The translations under genes and the position numbers were made by a program. Positions 19,254 through 27,792 of a DNA stretch of 64,000 nucleotides are shown here, piece by piece. Positions within the stretch are counted from its first letter, which is position 1; every line of letters begins with the position of its first letter. The notes below the pieces were generated by a model. It worked only from the letters and a program-made list of their open reading frames with translations, was not told the origin of the DNA and searched no databases. The DNA is from Glycocaulis sp051859565 (GTDB taxonomy: Bacteria; Pseudomonadota; Alphaproteobacteria; Caulobacterales; Maricaulaceae): NCBI RefSeq assembly GCF_051859565.1, contig NZ_JBHYFK010000003.1, positions 248,001 through 312,000 of the forward strand, given 5' to 3'.

Positions 19254-20036
19254 CTATTCGCTTTCTTCAGACTCAGGGGCCGCGCCATTGGCGCTGTCCA
19301 TCTCGCGCATGATGCCGAGGCGCCGCGCGACTTCGGCATAGGCTTCGGTGACATTGCCCAGATCGCGGCGGAAGCGGTCCTTGTCCATCTTCTCGTTCGT
19401 GGTCATATCCCACAGGCGGCAGCAATCAGGGCTGATCTCGTCGGCCAGCACCACGCGCGGCATGTCGTTCTGGTCGTACAGACGGCCAAATTCCAGCTTG
19501 AAGTCGACCAGACGGATACCCGCACCCGCAAACAGGCCGGAGACGAAATCGTTCACGCGCAGTGCCAGAGCGATGATTTCGTCCAGCTCCTGCGGGCTTG
19601 CCCAGTTGAACGCCGTCACATGCTCTTCGGAGACGAGCGGATCGCCCAGCGCATCGTCCTTGAAGTAGAACTCCACAATGGCGCGCGGCAGTGGCTCGCC
19701 TTCCGGGATGTTGAAGCGCGTGGAGATGGAACCGGCGGCGACATTGCGCACCACGACTTCCAGCGGAATAATCTCCACCTCGCGCACCAGCTGCTCGCGC
19801 ATGTTCAGGCGGCGGATGAAATGCGTCGGCACGCCAATCCGGTTCAGGTGTTCCATAATGAACTCGCTGATCCGGTTATTGAGCACGCCCTTGCCCTCCA
19901 GCGTCGCGCGCTTCTGGGCGTTGAAGGCGGTCGCATCATCCTTGAAATGCTGGATGATCGTACCCGGCTCCGGGCCCTCATAGAGGATCTTGGCTTTACC
20001 TTCGTAGAGTTTCTTGCGGCGTGACATGGGGGTCAT
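19254..20036 (-). CDS. purC: Phosphoribosylaminoimidazole-succinocarboxamide (SAICAR) synthase
   Basis: Ligates aspartate to CAIR in step seven/eight of IMP synthesis. The 260-residue protein has the family opening RRKKLYEGKAKILYEGPEPG, the ATP-site DDATAFNAQKRA, and SISTRFNIPEG and LVDFKLEFGR motifs. Length fits the bacterial single-domain enzyme. The ATG at 20036 has GGAGAG just upstream; an internal ATG three codons later (20027) is equally typical of the family, so the first three residues are uncertain. purS follows 13 bases downstream. Confidence 0.97.
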   Translation of the reverse strand: MTPMSRRKKLYEGKAKILYEGPEPGTIIQHFKDDATAFNAQKRATLEGKGVLNNRISEFIMEHLNRIGVPTHFIRRLNMREQLVREVEIIPLEVVVRNVAAGSISTRFNIPEGEPLPRAIVEFYFKDDALGDPLVSEEHVTAFNWASPQELDEIIALALRVNDFVSGLFAGAGIRLVDFKLEFGRLYDQNDMPRVVLADEISPDCCRLWDMTTNEKMDKDRFRRDLGNVTEAYAEVARRLGIMREMDSANGAAPESEESE

Positions 20037-20137
20037 CGCTCTCCGCTGGGCGTTGGAAAATCGTATCGCTGCGCTATGAGGCCCTTCATGCGCGCGAGTC
20101 TTGGGTGCGGGTCAATCGGTGTCGTGTCAAACGCGAA

Positions 20138-20159
20138 GCGGCCCGTCAATACGGGCCGC
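20138..20159. other. GC-rich hairpin in the divergent gap between purC and the DUF1476 gene
   Basis: GCGGCCCGT-CAAT-ACGGGCCGC makes a perfect nine-base-pair stem followed on the plus strand by CTTTG. The U-tract is too weak for a confident terminator. It lies in a 262-base gap with no other recognisable feature, between two divergent genes; a leader or attenuator-like role is only a possibility. Confidence 0.5.
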
Positions 20160-20298
20160 CTTTGATGATCAGGATACGCGCTTGGCCGGGCGCCCGCAAT
20201 ACTGGCCTGCAATGCGCTGCAAACGATTGATAAAGCGGCTTGGGCGCGATACCCATGGATCAAACACTCCCCGTTCCATCTATTATAGGAAACACCTC

Positions 20299-20622
20299 AT
20301 GTCCGGCTTTGATGATCGCGAAAAGGCTCACGAAAACCGCTACGCGCGCGAGCAGGAGCTGGAGTTCAAGGCCGGTGCGCGCCGCAACAAGCTGCTGGGC
20401 CTGTGGGCGGCAGAGAAGCTCGGCCTGTCCGGTGAGGAGGCCGATGCCTATGCCAAAGAGGTGATCGCGGCCGACTTTGAGGAAGTGGGCGACGAAGATG
20501 TGTTCCGCAAAGTCCGCAAGGATTTCGACGCCAAGGGCGTGGCGGTCTCCGACATCGAACTGCGCCATGAGATGACGCGTCTCCTCGATATTGCCCGCGC
20601 GCAGGTGCAGGCGGGGGACTGA
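20299..20622 (+). CDS. DUF1476 protein, probable F1Fo-ATPase inhibitor subunit zeta
   Basis: A 107-residue soluble protein starting MSGFDDREKAHENRYAREQEL, with AGARRNKLLGLWAAEKLGLSG and a helical C-terminus. This is the DUF1476 family, whose member in Paracoccus denitrificans was identified as the zeta subunit that blocks ATP hydrolysis by the F1 motor through its N-terminal segment; the family is restricted mostly to alphaproteobacteria. The start is fixed by AGGAAA seven bases upstream and by the conserved N-terminus. It is a single gene between purC and the MgtC-like gene; the Fo operon is 14 kb away in this window. Role assigned by family, not by context. Confidence 0.85.
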   Translation: MSGFDDREKAHENRYAREQELEFKAGARRNKLLGLWAAEKLGLSGEEADAYAKEVIAADFEEVGDEDVFRKVRKDFDAKGVAVSDIELRHEMTRLLDIARAQVQAGD

Positions 20623-20625
20623 CCG

Positions 20626-21141
20626 CTACGGGTCAACGTCCCGGGGCGCGGAATTGTCTTGCGGCGGTAACTTGCTTCTCAGTACATGGCGTTCGATCGA
20701 TACCAGTATGGTAAGCACGATCAGGGCGAGCGCCACTGCCGCCGCACCGATGCCGAACGCGCCAGCACCAAACGCCACGCCGACGGCGCCGGACAGCCAT
20801 AGCGCTGCTGCCGTGGTTACGCCGTGAATATCCTTGCCGGCACGGATGATGGCACCTGCCGCAATGAAGGCGACGCCAGCGGTGACAGCCTCGATGACAC
20901 GTACCGGATCGGCCTGAATACCGGCCTCGTCATCACCCATGGAAATCGCGATCTGGAACGCCAGGAGGGTGAAGAGGCAGGCGGCAAGGGCCACCAGCAT
21001 GTTGGTACGCAGGCCAACATGGCGCCTGGGGCGCTCGCGCTCGATCCCGATAAAGGCGCCGGCGAGGGCCGCCAGGCCTAGCCGCATCAGGCTTTCCAGC
21101 ATGTCGCCGGGCGGACCGGCATCGTTCAGCCATTCGGGCAT
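20626..21141 (-). CDS. MgtC/SapB-family membrane protein
   Basis: A 171-residue membrane protein with about four or five hydrophobic segments. It shows the family features GLAALAGAFIGIERERPRRHVGLRTNMLVALAACL near the N-terminus and VIEAVTAGVAFIAAGAIIRAG in the middle, followed by TTAAALWLSGAVGVAFG. MgtC itself affects magnesium homeostasis and ATP synthase in Salmonella, but most environmental homologues are uncharacterised. The ATG at 21141 has GGAGGAG four bases upstream and is preferred over a GTG four codons earlier. It lies tail to tail with the DUF1476 gene (3-base gap), and next to purB. Confidence 0.85.
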   Translation of the reverse strand: MPEWLNDAGPPGDMLESLMRLGLAALAGAFIGIERERPRRHVGLRTNMLVALAACLFTLLAFQIAISMGDDEAGIQADPVRVIEAVTAGVAFIAAGAIIRAGKDIHGVTTAAALWLSGAVGVAFGAGAFGIGAAAVALALIVLTILVSIERHVLRSKLPPQDNSAPRDVDP

Positions 21142-21192
21142 GTGCTCCTCCACCCCTTTAACGGGAAGAGGAGGGGGAGTGTTCCAGATTGG

Positions 21193-22491
21193 CTACCCGA
21201 AAACTCGCGCGAAGATCGTGTCGACATGCTTGAGGTGGTAGGCCTCGTCAAAGCAGTTATCGATTTGCGCCGGTGAGAGCAGGGCGGTCACTTCCGCGTC
21301 GGCTTTGAGGTGATCGGCGAGCCTGCCGCCCTCATCCCAGGTTTTCATGCCATTGCGCTGGACGAGGCGGTAGGAGTCCTCGCGGCTTGCCCCGGCCTGG
21401 GTCAGCGCCAGCAGCACGCGCTGGGAATTATGGATGCCGCCATGGGCCTCCAGATTCTCGCGGCAGCGGTCGCCATGCACGATCAGTCCTTCAATCATCG
21501 ACGCCGTGCGGTGCAGGGCGAAGTCCAGATGCGCGGTGGCGTCCGGCCCGATGCCACGCTCGACTGAGGAGTGTGAGATGTCGCGCTCGTGCCAGAGGGC
21601 GACGTTTTCCATCGCAGGGGTGACGGCAGAGCGCACGAGACGCGCAAGGCCGGTCAGGTTCTCGGTCAGGATCGGATTGCGCTTGTGCGGCATGGCCGAG
21701 GAGCCCTTCTGCCCCGGCGAGAAATACTCCTGCGCCTCACGCACTTCAGAGCGCTGCAAATGGCGCACCTCTACCGCGATATTCTCGATAGCCGACGCGA
21801 TCAGGCCCAGCACGGCAAAGTAGTTGGCGTGCCGGTCGCGCGGGATGACCTGCGTCGAGATGGGCTCCACGGTCAGGCCCAGCTTTTCGGCGACATGGGC
21901 CTCCACCGCCGGGTCGACATTGGCAAACGTGCCGATAGCGCCTGAGATGGCGCAGGTGGCGACTTCCTCGCGGGCGCGCACCAGACGTTCCCGGTTGCGG
22001 GCGAACTCGGCATAAAAGCGCGCAAACTTCAGGCCCATCGTAGTGGGCTCGGCATGGATGCCGTGGCTGCGCCCGATGCACACCGTCATCTTGTGCTCCA
22101 GCGCCCGCTTTTTCAGCGCCGCCAGCACCCGGTCCATCCCCTCCAGCAGGAGATCGCTGGCGCGGGTAAGTTGCACGGCAAGGCAGGTGTCGAGCACGTC
22201 AGAGCTGGTCAGCCCCTGGTGGACGAAGCGGGCCTCTTCGCCTACGAGTTCGGAGAGATGGGTCAGGAAGGCGATGACATCGTGCTTCACCTCGCGCTCG
22301 ATCTCGTCGATGCGCGCGACATCAAACTCCATGTCCTTGGCTTTCCATACGGCCTTGGCGGCGGAAGCAGGGACCACGCCTAGCTCGGCCAGCTTGTCGG
22401 TGGCGTGGGCCTCGATCTCGAACCAGATGCGGTAGCGGCTCTGCGGGCTCCAGATCGCTTCCATTTCTGGCCGGGTATAGCGGGGGATCAT
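21193..22491 (-). CDS. purB: Adenylosuccinate lyase
   Basis: Cleaves SAICAR to AICAR and adenylosuccinate to AMP. The 432-residue protein has the fumarase/aspartase-superfamily layout: MIPRYTRPEMEAIWSPQSRYR, HDVIAFLTHLSE with the catalytic His region, LTSSDVLDT, and the signature GSSAMPHKRNPI with the mobile serine loop. An AGAGGCG ribosome site precedes the ATG. Together with purC, purS, purQ and purL it gives five IMP/AMP genes within 9 kb, all on the minus strand but not one unbroken operon. Confidence 0.98.
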   Translation of the reverse strand: MIPRYTRPEMEAIWSPQSRYRIWFEIEAHATDKLAELGVVPASAAKAVWKAKDMEFDVARIDEIEREVKHDVIAFLTHLSELVGEEARFVHQGLTSSDVLDTCLAVQLTRASDLLLEGMDRVLAALKKRALEHKMTVCIGRSHGIHAEPTTMGLKFARFYAEFARNRERLVRAREEVATCAISGAIGTFANVDPAVEAHVAEKLGLTVEPISTQVIPRDRHANYFAVLGLIASAIENIAVEVRHLQRSEVREAQEYFSPGQKGSSAMPHKRNPILTENLTGLARLVRSAVTPAMENVALWHERDISHSSVERGIGPDATAHLDFALHRTASMIEGLIVHGDRCRENLEAHGGIHNSQRVLLALTQAGASREDSYRLVQRNGMKTWDEGGRLADHLKADAEVTALLSPAQIDNCFDEAYHLKHVDTIFARVFG

Positions 22492-22552
22492 GGGCGCGCC
22501 TCTTTATCCGTGACGGGAGTAGCGCGCTCTCTCGCCCCTGAGGGCGTGAAGG

Positions 22553-23014
22553 TCAAGAGGCGGGGGTGTCTGCCTCGCCTTTCAACGCCGCAATGCCGGC
22601 CCGCGCCAGCGCGTCGGCGCGCTCATTGCCCGGATCGCCATTATGGCCCTTCACCCACACCCATTCGATCGTGTGGCGCTTGGTGGCCTCATCGAGAGCC
22701 TGCCACAGCTCGGCGTTCTTCACCGGCTTCTTGCCGGCTGTTTTCCAGCCATTGCGCTTCCAGCCGTGAATCCATTTGGTCACGCCGTCGCGCACATAGA
22801 CACTGTCGGTGACAAGGCGGACCTTTGAAGGGCGTTTGAGCGCGTTCAGCGCCTCGATGGCGGCCTTGAGTTCCATGCGGTTATTGGTGCTGTGGGCCTC
22901 CCCGCCAAAGAGCTCCTTCTCGTGGCCCTTCCACTCCAGAAGCGCGCCCCAGCCACCAGGACCGGGATTGCCCGAACACGCACCGTCGGTGTGGATGGTG
23001 ATGAGGGCGCTCAC
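22553..23014 (-). CDS. rnhA: Ribonuclease HI
   Basis: Degrades the RNA strand of RNA-DNA hybrids. The 153-residue protein has the four acidic catalytic residues in place: Asp in HTDGACSGNPGPGG, Glu in NRMELKAAIEAL, Asp in LVTDSVYV, and Asp in the C-terminal NERADALAR, plus the histidine in KGHNGDPGN. The start is best read as GTG at 23014, overlapping the stop of the upstream gene as GTGA; an ATG at 23032 would be six codons longer. It is the last gene of ispH-DUF1801-rnhA, all overlapping by one to four bases. ispH-rnhA proximity is common in alphaproteobacteria. Confidence 0.95.
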   Translation of the reverse strand: MSALITIHTDGACSGNPGPGGWGALLEWKGHEKELFGGEAHSTNNRMELKAAIEALNALKRPSKVRLVTDSVYVRDGVTKWIHGWKRNGWKTAGKKPVKNAELWQALDEATKRHTIEWVWVKGHNGDPGNERADALARAGIAALKGEADTPAS

Positions 23015-23436
23015 GCCGGATGCACCGTCCATTGCGCATCAAGGTCTTTTAGGCCAGCTGCGATCAGCTCGCCCAGCACGTCCATATCGATGTCGGCGAG
23101 GCGCTTCACATTCAGGCAGGCCTGCCCCTTCTTGTGCTTGCCGAGGCGGTCCAGGATATCGCCGAATTCGGCATAGCCGGGCATGATGTAGATTGAGTGC
23201 TGCGCCTTTCGCGGTGCGAATCCGGTGGCAAGGGAGTCGCCCTCGCGCCCGCTTTCATAGCGGTAGTGGTAGCGGCCATAGCCGACCATGGAGCCCCACA
23301 TTACCGGCTCGAAGCCGGTCACCTTGCGGAACAGCGCGTCCAGCTGGCGGGCTTCCTCGCGCTTTGCTTCCGGTTCGATGGCAGCAAGGAACGCCTCCCC
23401 AGGGGTATTCCCGGCCTTGGTCTGGTTTTCACTCAT
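23011..23436 (-). CDS. DUF1801-domain protein
   Basis: A 141-residue protein of the DUF1801 (YdhG-like) family: EEARQLDALFRKVTGFEPVMWGSMVGYGRYHYRY, then APRKAQHSIYIMPGY and LGKHKKGQACLNVKRLADID. The fold resembles the steroidogenic-acute-regulatory-like hydrophobic pocket or frataxin-like folds in some predictions, but no activity is known. Its ATG shares a base with the ispH stop (TGATG) and its stop overlaps the rnhA GTG, so all three are translationally coupled. The family call is confident; function unknown. Confidence 0.85.
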   Translation of the reverse strand: MSENQTKAGNTPGEAFLAAIEPEAKREEARQLDALFRKVTGFEPVMWGSMVGYGRYHYRYESGREGDSLATGFAPRKAQHSIYIMPGYAEFGDILDRLGKHKKGQACLNVKRLADIDMDVLGELIAAGLKDLDAQWTVHPA

Positions 23437-24380
23437 CACGCTACCTCGCGCGGCAATTTGAACACCACATCTTCGCTGGCGACACGTACCTCTTCGATGC
23501 TCAGCTTGCGGAAACCGGCGATCTGGGTGAGCACATCCTCCACCAGCTCTTCAGGGGCGGACGCACCGGCGCTGACGCCCAGCGTGTTGACATTGTCAAA
23601 CCAGCTACGGTCAAGGTCTGCGGCGCTCTGTACCAGACGCGCATCGGGCGCGCCGGCCCGCTTGGCAACCTCCACCAGCCGCACCGAATTGGACGAGTTC
23701 GGGGCGCCCACTACCAGCACCAGATCGCAGCGCGGGGCGAGGGCCTTTACCGCTTCCTGCCGGTTGGTGGTGGCGTAGCAGATATCTTCCTTGTGGGGTG
23801 CCGCCATCGCCGGAAAGCGCGTCTGCAGCACGTCCACAATGGCCGCCGTGTCATCAACCGATAGCGTCGTCTGCGTGACATAGGCGAGCTTTTGCGGGTC
23901 GCGCGGTTCAAATGATTCTGCGTGCTCTACCGTCTCGATGAGGTGGATGGTGCCCTCGGGAAGCTGGCCCATCGTGCCGATAACTTCGGGATGCCCGGCA
24001 TGGCCGATCAGCACAATCTCAAGGCCATTCCTGTGATGGCGGCTTGCCTCGACATGCACCTTGGAGACGAGCGGGCAGGTGGCGTCCACAAACAGCATGT
24101 TGCGCGCCTTGGCCGTCTCCGGCACCCGCTTGGGCACGCCATGGGCGGAGAACACCACGGGGCGGTCATCCGGGCACTCGTCCAGCTCCTTGACGAACAC
24201 CGCGCCCATGGCCTTCAGCCGGTTCACCACATGTTTGTTGTGCACGATCTCGTGGCGCACATAGACCGGCGCTCCATAGCGCTCCAGCGCCTTCTCCACG
24301 ATCTGGATGGCGCGGTCCACGCCGGCGCAGAAGCCGCGCGGCGCGGCAAGCAGAATGTGGAGAGGGGGCAACGCGCTCAC
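23436..24380 (-). CDS. ispH: 4-hydroxy-3-methylbut-2-enyl diphosphate reductase
   Basis: Last enzyme of the MEP isoprenoid pathway, an iron-sulfur reductase making IPP and DMAPP. The 314-residue protein carries the three cluster cysteines in GFCAGVDRAI, DATCPLVSKVH and EDICYATTNRQ, plus SAHGVP and the conserved GAPNSSNSVRL. A GTG start is used, with GAGGAAAACC upstream as a good ribosome site. It is first in a coupled ispH-DUF1801-rnhA operon and diverges from a lipoprotein gene; both promoters must lie in the 147-base gap. Confidence 0.97.
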   Translation of the reverse strand: MSALPPLHILLAAPRGFCAGVDRAIQIVEKALERYGAPVYVRHEIVHNKHVVNRLKAMGAVFVKELDECPDDRPVVFSAHGVPKRVPETAKARNMLFVDATCPLVSKVHVEASRHHRNGLEIVLIGHAGHPEVIGTMGQLPEGTIHLIETVEHAESFEPRDPQKLAYVTQTTLSVDDTAAIVDVLQTRFPAMAAPHKEDICYATTNRQEAVKALAPRCDLVLVVGAPNSSNSVRLVEVAKRAGAPDARLVQSAADLDRSWFDNVNTLGVSAGASAPEELVEDVLTQIAGFRKLSIEEVRVASEDVVFKLPREVA

Positions 24381-24527
24381 GGTTTTCCTCAGTGGCAGGG
24401 GCGCGACAACGTTGCTCTCGCGCAGTGCAGGGCTTAGACACAGTGGGTGTAGCAGAGTCCGGCGCGCCCGTAACCCGTACTGCCTGTGTCTGCAACATAG
24501 TGACGAACTGGTTCTTCGGGAGACCCC

Positions 24528-25091
24528 ATGCGCTCAATCGCCGCTGTATTTGCCGCCGCCCTTGTCCTGTCCGGGTGCCAGAGTGTGCGCGACCGCTTCG
24601 ACGGACCGCAGCCCAATCCGGGCCCGTGTCCCAATGCGCTGTCGCTGTATGACGCGCACCGTCTGGTGGAGTTCAGGGGCGAAGAACGCGTTCTGCGCAA
24701 TGTCGGCTTTACCGGCGAAATCCTGAACGTGAGGGGTGCCTGCACCTACACCGATGCGCGGGTCTCGCCGATCGACATGCAGATGGCCGTGCGCTTTGCC
24801 TTTGGCCGCGGCGCAGCGGCCGAAGGCAGCGAGAAAACATATTACTACTTCGTGGCCGTAACCCGCACGGACAGTGCCGTCATTGCTCGCGAGGTATTCC
24901 CGATCACCGTGCGCTTCCCGCCGGGTGAAAACCGGGTTGAGCTGACCGAGGAGATCGGTTCAATCGTGATCCCGCGTGCCGAAGCGACAACCTCGGGCGC
25001 CAATTTCGAGGTGATTGTCGGCTTTGAGCTGACGCCGGAACAGGTTGAGTTCAACCGCTCCGGCCTGCGTTTCCGCGTCCCTGTCGAGTAA
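24528..25091 (+). CDS. Uncharacterised lipoprotein upstream of argS
   Basis: A 187-residue exported lipoprotein: the signal MRSIAAVFAAALVLSGC ends in a clear lipobox. Two more cysteines (in PGPCPNAL and GACTYTDA) flank a beta-rich middle; the C-terminal half (SGANFEVIVGFELTPEQVEFNR) looks like an immunoglobulin-like beta sandwich. I do not recognise a named family. GGGAGA gives a good ribosome site. It is 12 bases upstream of argS and probably co-transcribed with it; the pairing looks like chance or a lineage habit rather than a pathway. Confidence 0.75.
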   Translation: MRSIAAVFAAALVLSGCQSVRDRFDGPQPNPGPCPNALSLYDAHRLVEFRGEERVLRNVGFTGEILNVRGACTYTDARVSPIDMQMAVRFAFGRGAAAEGSEKTYYYFVAVTRTDSAVIAREVFPITVRFPPGENRVELTEEIGSIVIPRAEATTSGANFEVIVGFELTPEQVEFNRSGLRFRVPVE

Positions 25092-25103
25092 ATCTGGACC
25101 GTC

Positions 25104-26867
25104 ATGACCCGTCTTGCCGATCAGCTCAGCGCCCTGCTGGGCGATGCCTTTGCCGCTATGGAACTCGACCCGGCGCTTGGGCGTGTTTCCGAAAGCGACC
25201 GCCCCGATCTGGCGCCCTACCAGTGCAATGGCGCCTTGGCAGCCGCCAAGCAGGCCGGCAAACCGCCGCGCGCGATTGCGGAGGGGGTAAAGGCGCATCT
25301 GGCAGGGTCGGCGCCTGATCTCGATATCGAGATTGCCGGGCCGGGCTTTTTGAACATCACACCGTCGCAACAGCTTTATTCAGCGCGGGCGCGAGCCATC
25401 AGCGCTGATGAGCGCACAGGCGCTGGCCAGGTGGATTCCCCGCTCAAGGTGATGATCGATTTTGGCGGCCCGAATGTCGCAAAGCCCATGCATGTCGGGC
25501 ATTTGCGCTCCTCGGTCATTGGCGACAGCCTGCAGCGCCTGATGCGCTTTCTGGGCCATGACGTGACCAGCGACATCCATCTGGGTGACTGGGGGCTGCA
25601 GATGGGCCAGCTCATCACCGAGCTGGAGGATGAACAGCCAGACCTGCCCTATTTTGTCGAAGACTTTACCGGCCCGTACCCGGCTGATGCGCCCGTCACC
25701 ATCGAAGACCTGGCCCGGCTCTACCCGCAGGCGAGCGCCAAGGGCAAGGAAGACCCCGCCCGTCAGGAGCGCTCGCGCAAGGCGACGGCTGAGCTCCAGG
25801 CCGGGCGTGCAGGCTATCGCGCTCTGCTGAAGCACTTCATCAATGTGTCGATTGCCGCGCTGAAGGAGGATTTCTCGGCACTGGGGGTGCATTTCGACCT
25901 CTGGAAGGGCGAAAGCGACGTCAACGATCTGATCCCCGGCCTCGTCGAGGATTTCAAGGCGCGCGGCGTAGCCGAACTGTCTGATGGGGCGTGGATCGTG
26001 CGCGTGGCGCGCGAGGACGACAAGAAGGAGCTCGCCCCGCTCATCCTCGTCAGCTCGCAAGGCTCGGCGCTCTACGCGACGACGGATCTCGCCACCATTC
26101 TTGACCGGCGCGAGAGCATTGATCCCGATCTTATCCTCTACGTCGTCGATCTCGGCCAGTCAGACCATTTCGAGCAGGTCTTCCGCGCGGCCGTGAAGGC
26201 CGGCCTCGCAAGTGAAGGCGGGCTGGAGCATGTGAAGTTCGGCACGGTCAACGGCCCGGATGGCAAGCGCCTGCGCACCCGCGCCGGTGGCACGTTCCGG
26301 CTTGCGGACCTGATTGAAGAGGCCCGCGAGCGCGCCCGCGCGCGCCTTGCCGAAGCCGGTCTTGGCGAAACGCTTGATACAGACTCGCTCGAAGATGTGG
26401 CGCGCAAAGTCGCCAATGCCGCGATAAAGTTTGCCGACCTGCAGAACTACCGCACCACGAATTACATTTTCGAGATGGACCGGTTTGTGTCCTTCGAGGG
26501 AAAGACCGGGCCTTACCTGCTCTATCAGGCCGTGCGTATCAAATCGCTGCTGCGCAAAGCCGCTGGCGAGGGGCTGGAGCCGGGCGAGATCATTATCGCC
26601 GCGCCGGAAGAAGCCGCTCTTGTGCGCAGGCTCGACGGCTTCCACGGGGCGCTGGTGCGTGCCCATGATGACCGGGCGCCGAACCATATCTGCGAGCATG
26701 TCTATGGTCTCTCGCAGGCCTTTTCCAGCTTCTACGCGGCCTGTCCGATTCTGCCGGAGAAGGACGAGGCGGTGCGCCGCTCGCGCCTGGCTCTGGCTGC
26801 CCTGACGCTGAAACAGCTCGAACTGGGCCTCTCCCTGATCGGGATTGAAGCGCCAGAGCAGATGTAA
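25104..26867 (+). CDS. argS: Arginyl-tRNA synthetase
   Basis: Charges tRNA-Arg. The 587-residue class I synthetase has the ArgRS-specific N-terminal domain (Add-1), the HIGH-like PMHVGHLRSSVIGD near residue 130, the KMSK-equivalent region FGTVNGPDGKRLRTRAGG where ArgRS usually lacks the canonical lysine, and the anticodon-binding helical domain ending with LTLKQLELGLSLIGIEAPEQM. Length and motif order are normal. It shares a short transcript with the upstream lipoprotein gene and ends at a bidirectional terminator. Confidence 0.97.
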   Translation: MTRLADQLSALLGDAFAAMELDPALGRVSESDRPDLAPYQCNGALAAAKQAGKPPRAIAEGVKAHLAGSAPDLDIEIAGPGFLNITPSQQLYSARARAISADERTGAGQVDSPLKVMIDFGGPNVAKPMHVGHLRSSVIGDSLQRLMRFLGHDVTSDIHLGDWGLQMGQLITELEDEQPDLPYFVEDFTGPYPADAPVTIEDLARLYPQASAKGKEDPARQERSRKATAELQAGRAGYRALLKHFINVSIAALKEDFSALGVHFDLWKGESDVNDLIPGLVEDFKARGVAELSDGAWIVRVAREDDKKELAPLILVSSQGSALYATTDLATILDRRESIDPDLILYVVDLGQSDHFEQVFRAAVKAGLASEGGLEHVKFGTVNGPDGKRLRTRAGGTFRLADLIEEARERARARLAEAGLGETLDTDSLEDVARKVANAAIKFADLQNYRTTNYIFEMDRFVSFEGKTGPYLLYQAVRIKSLLRKAAGEGLEPGEIIIAAPEEAALVRRLDGFHGALVRAHDDRAPNHICEHVYGLSQAFSSFYAACPILPEKDEAVRRSRLALAALTLKQLELGLSLIGIEAPEQM

Positions 26868-26868
26868 A

Positions 26869-26899
26869 AAAAAGCCCGCCGGTGATGGCGGGCATTTTT
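26869..26899. terminator. Bidirectional terminator between argS and the PepSY gene
   Basis: GCCCGCC (26874-26880) pairs with GGCGGGC (26887-26893) around GGTGAT. The plus strand continues with ATTTTT and the minus strand with seven or more T, so it can stop both converging genes. Confidence 0.9.
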
Positions 26900-26916
26900 A
26901 CATTCATGCGCGACGG

Positions 26917-27309
26917 TCACCGGCGGTGGTGGACATCCCTCGCGTGTCCGGTGCGGGCGTCAATTTCGATTTCCATCCAGCGCCGGCGCTGATCGTAACC
27001 TTCCACCTCCCAGTAGCGGCCATCCAGTTCCACCTGGGTGATGCGGACCATGCCGTGTTCGCGGGCGATATCTATAGCCTGCTCGGCCGACGTAATCTCA
27101 TGGCCACGCTGTTCGCCCCGGTGGTAGCGGTTGTCGCGATCACGGTCGCGGTCGCGGCCACGGCGCTCGTCTCGCGTGTCGTTGTTGAAGAACTCCTGGA
27201 TGATCTGGAAGAAATCATCTGCCGGCTCATCAGCAAGCGCGGGAGCTGAAACCGGAAGAGCCAATGCGCCTGCGAGAGCGGCAGATGTCATAAGCTTGCG
27301 CAATTTCAC
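26917..27309 (-). CDS. Secreted PepSY-domain protein
   Basis: A 130-residue exported protein. Signal peptide MKLRKLMTSAALAGALALPVSAPALA is followed by an acidic/aromatic stretch, an Arg-Asp repeat (RGRDRDRDRDNR) and one PepSY unit (ITSAEQAIDIAREHGMVRITQVELDGRYWEVEGYDQRR...EIEIDARTG). PepSY domains are periplasmic inhibitory or sensing modules; here no peptidase is linked. GTG start with AGGAGG five bases upstream. Single gene converging on argS and diverging from the glycine-riboswitch operon. Confidence 0.8.
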   Translation of the reverse strand: MKLRKLMTSAALAGALALPVSAPALADEPADDFFQIIQEFFNNDTRDERRGRDRDRDRDNRYHRGEQRGHEITSAEQAIDIAREHGMVRITQVELDGRYWEVEGYDQRRRWMEIEIDARTGHARDVHHRR

Positions 27310-27522
27310 CGTGGCCTCCTGTAGTTTGTAATCTGAGAGGCTTACGCATGGGTTATTATTTCGGTTCCGGTGAGAATTCTTTTGGTTGTGCCTGGAATGG
27401 TTCCAGATGGAATGAGATGGCCGATCCCGTTCGAATGATGAAAGTGTTTGCCGGGGCCGATTGACTCACGCGCGTGCCGGACTAGTTTGCGCGTCGAACG
27501 GGGAGACCTGTTCGACATAAGG

Positions 27523-27735
27523 CACCCAAGCGGGAGAGACCGGCCGAAGATGCCGGCGCCGAAGGCGCAACCGCCCCGGAAACGCTCAGGCCGCAGGACC
27601 GCTGGGATCGCCGACGCTGGAAAGAGGATTTTGCCTTAGGGCAGTATCCCACCGAAGGAGCAAGCGGCACGTGGGGTCAGCCCCGTTGCCGCGGGAATCT
27701 CTCAGGTCACGGGACAGCGGGGGCAGGGCTGCCAC
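27523..27735 (+). promoter_or_regulatory. Tandem glycine riboswitch controlling the gcv operon
   Basis: Two glycine-aptamer copies lie in series. The first has GCGGGAGAGACC (27530-27541), the core GCCGAAGGCGCAACC (about 27558-27572), GGAAACGCTCAGGCCGC and GGACCGC. The second has the GGAAAGAGG opening, CACCGAAGGAGCAAGC, GGGAATCTCTCAGGTCAC and GGGACAGCG. These are the conserved landmarks of the family (GAAGG..GCAA, CUCAGG, GGAC). A hairpin with CTGCC...GGCAG and CGCGAG/CTCGCG arms (27729-27758) follows and may be the expression platform. Glycine binding is expected to switch the glycine-cleavage operon on. Confidence 0.93.
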
Positions 27736-27792
27736 GCGAGGCAACTCGCGCACGGCAGTGATTGCAAACCCGCGTTCAGGATTTCGTGACCC

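Noticed and set aside
20033..20263. 76-codon minus-strand frame upstream of purC
   Set aside because: Contains a GC hairpin and no ribosome site or domain; treated as intergenic.
27136..27170. Possible tandem-repeat expansion in the Arg-Asp stretch of the PepSY protein
   Set aside because: Only about four degenerate RD units; not enough to call a variable repeat.
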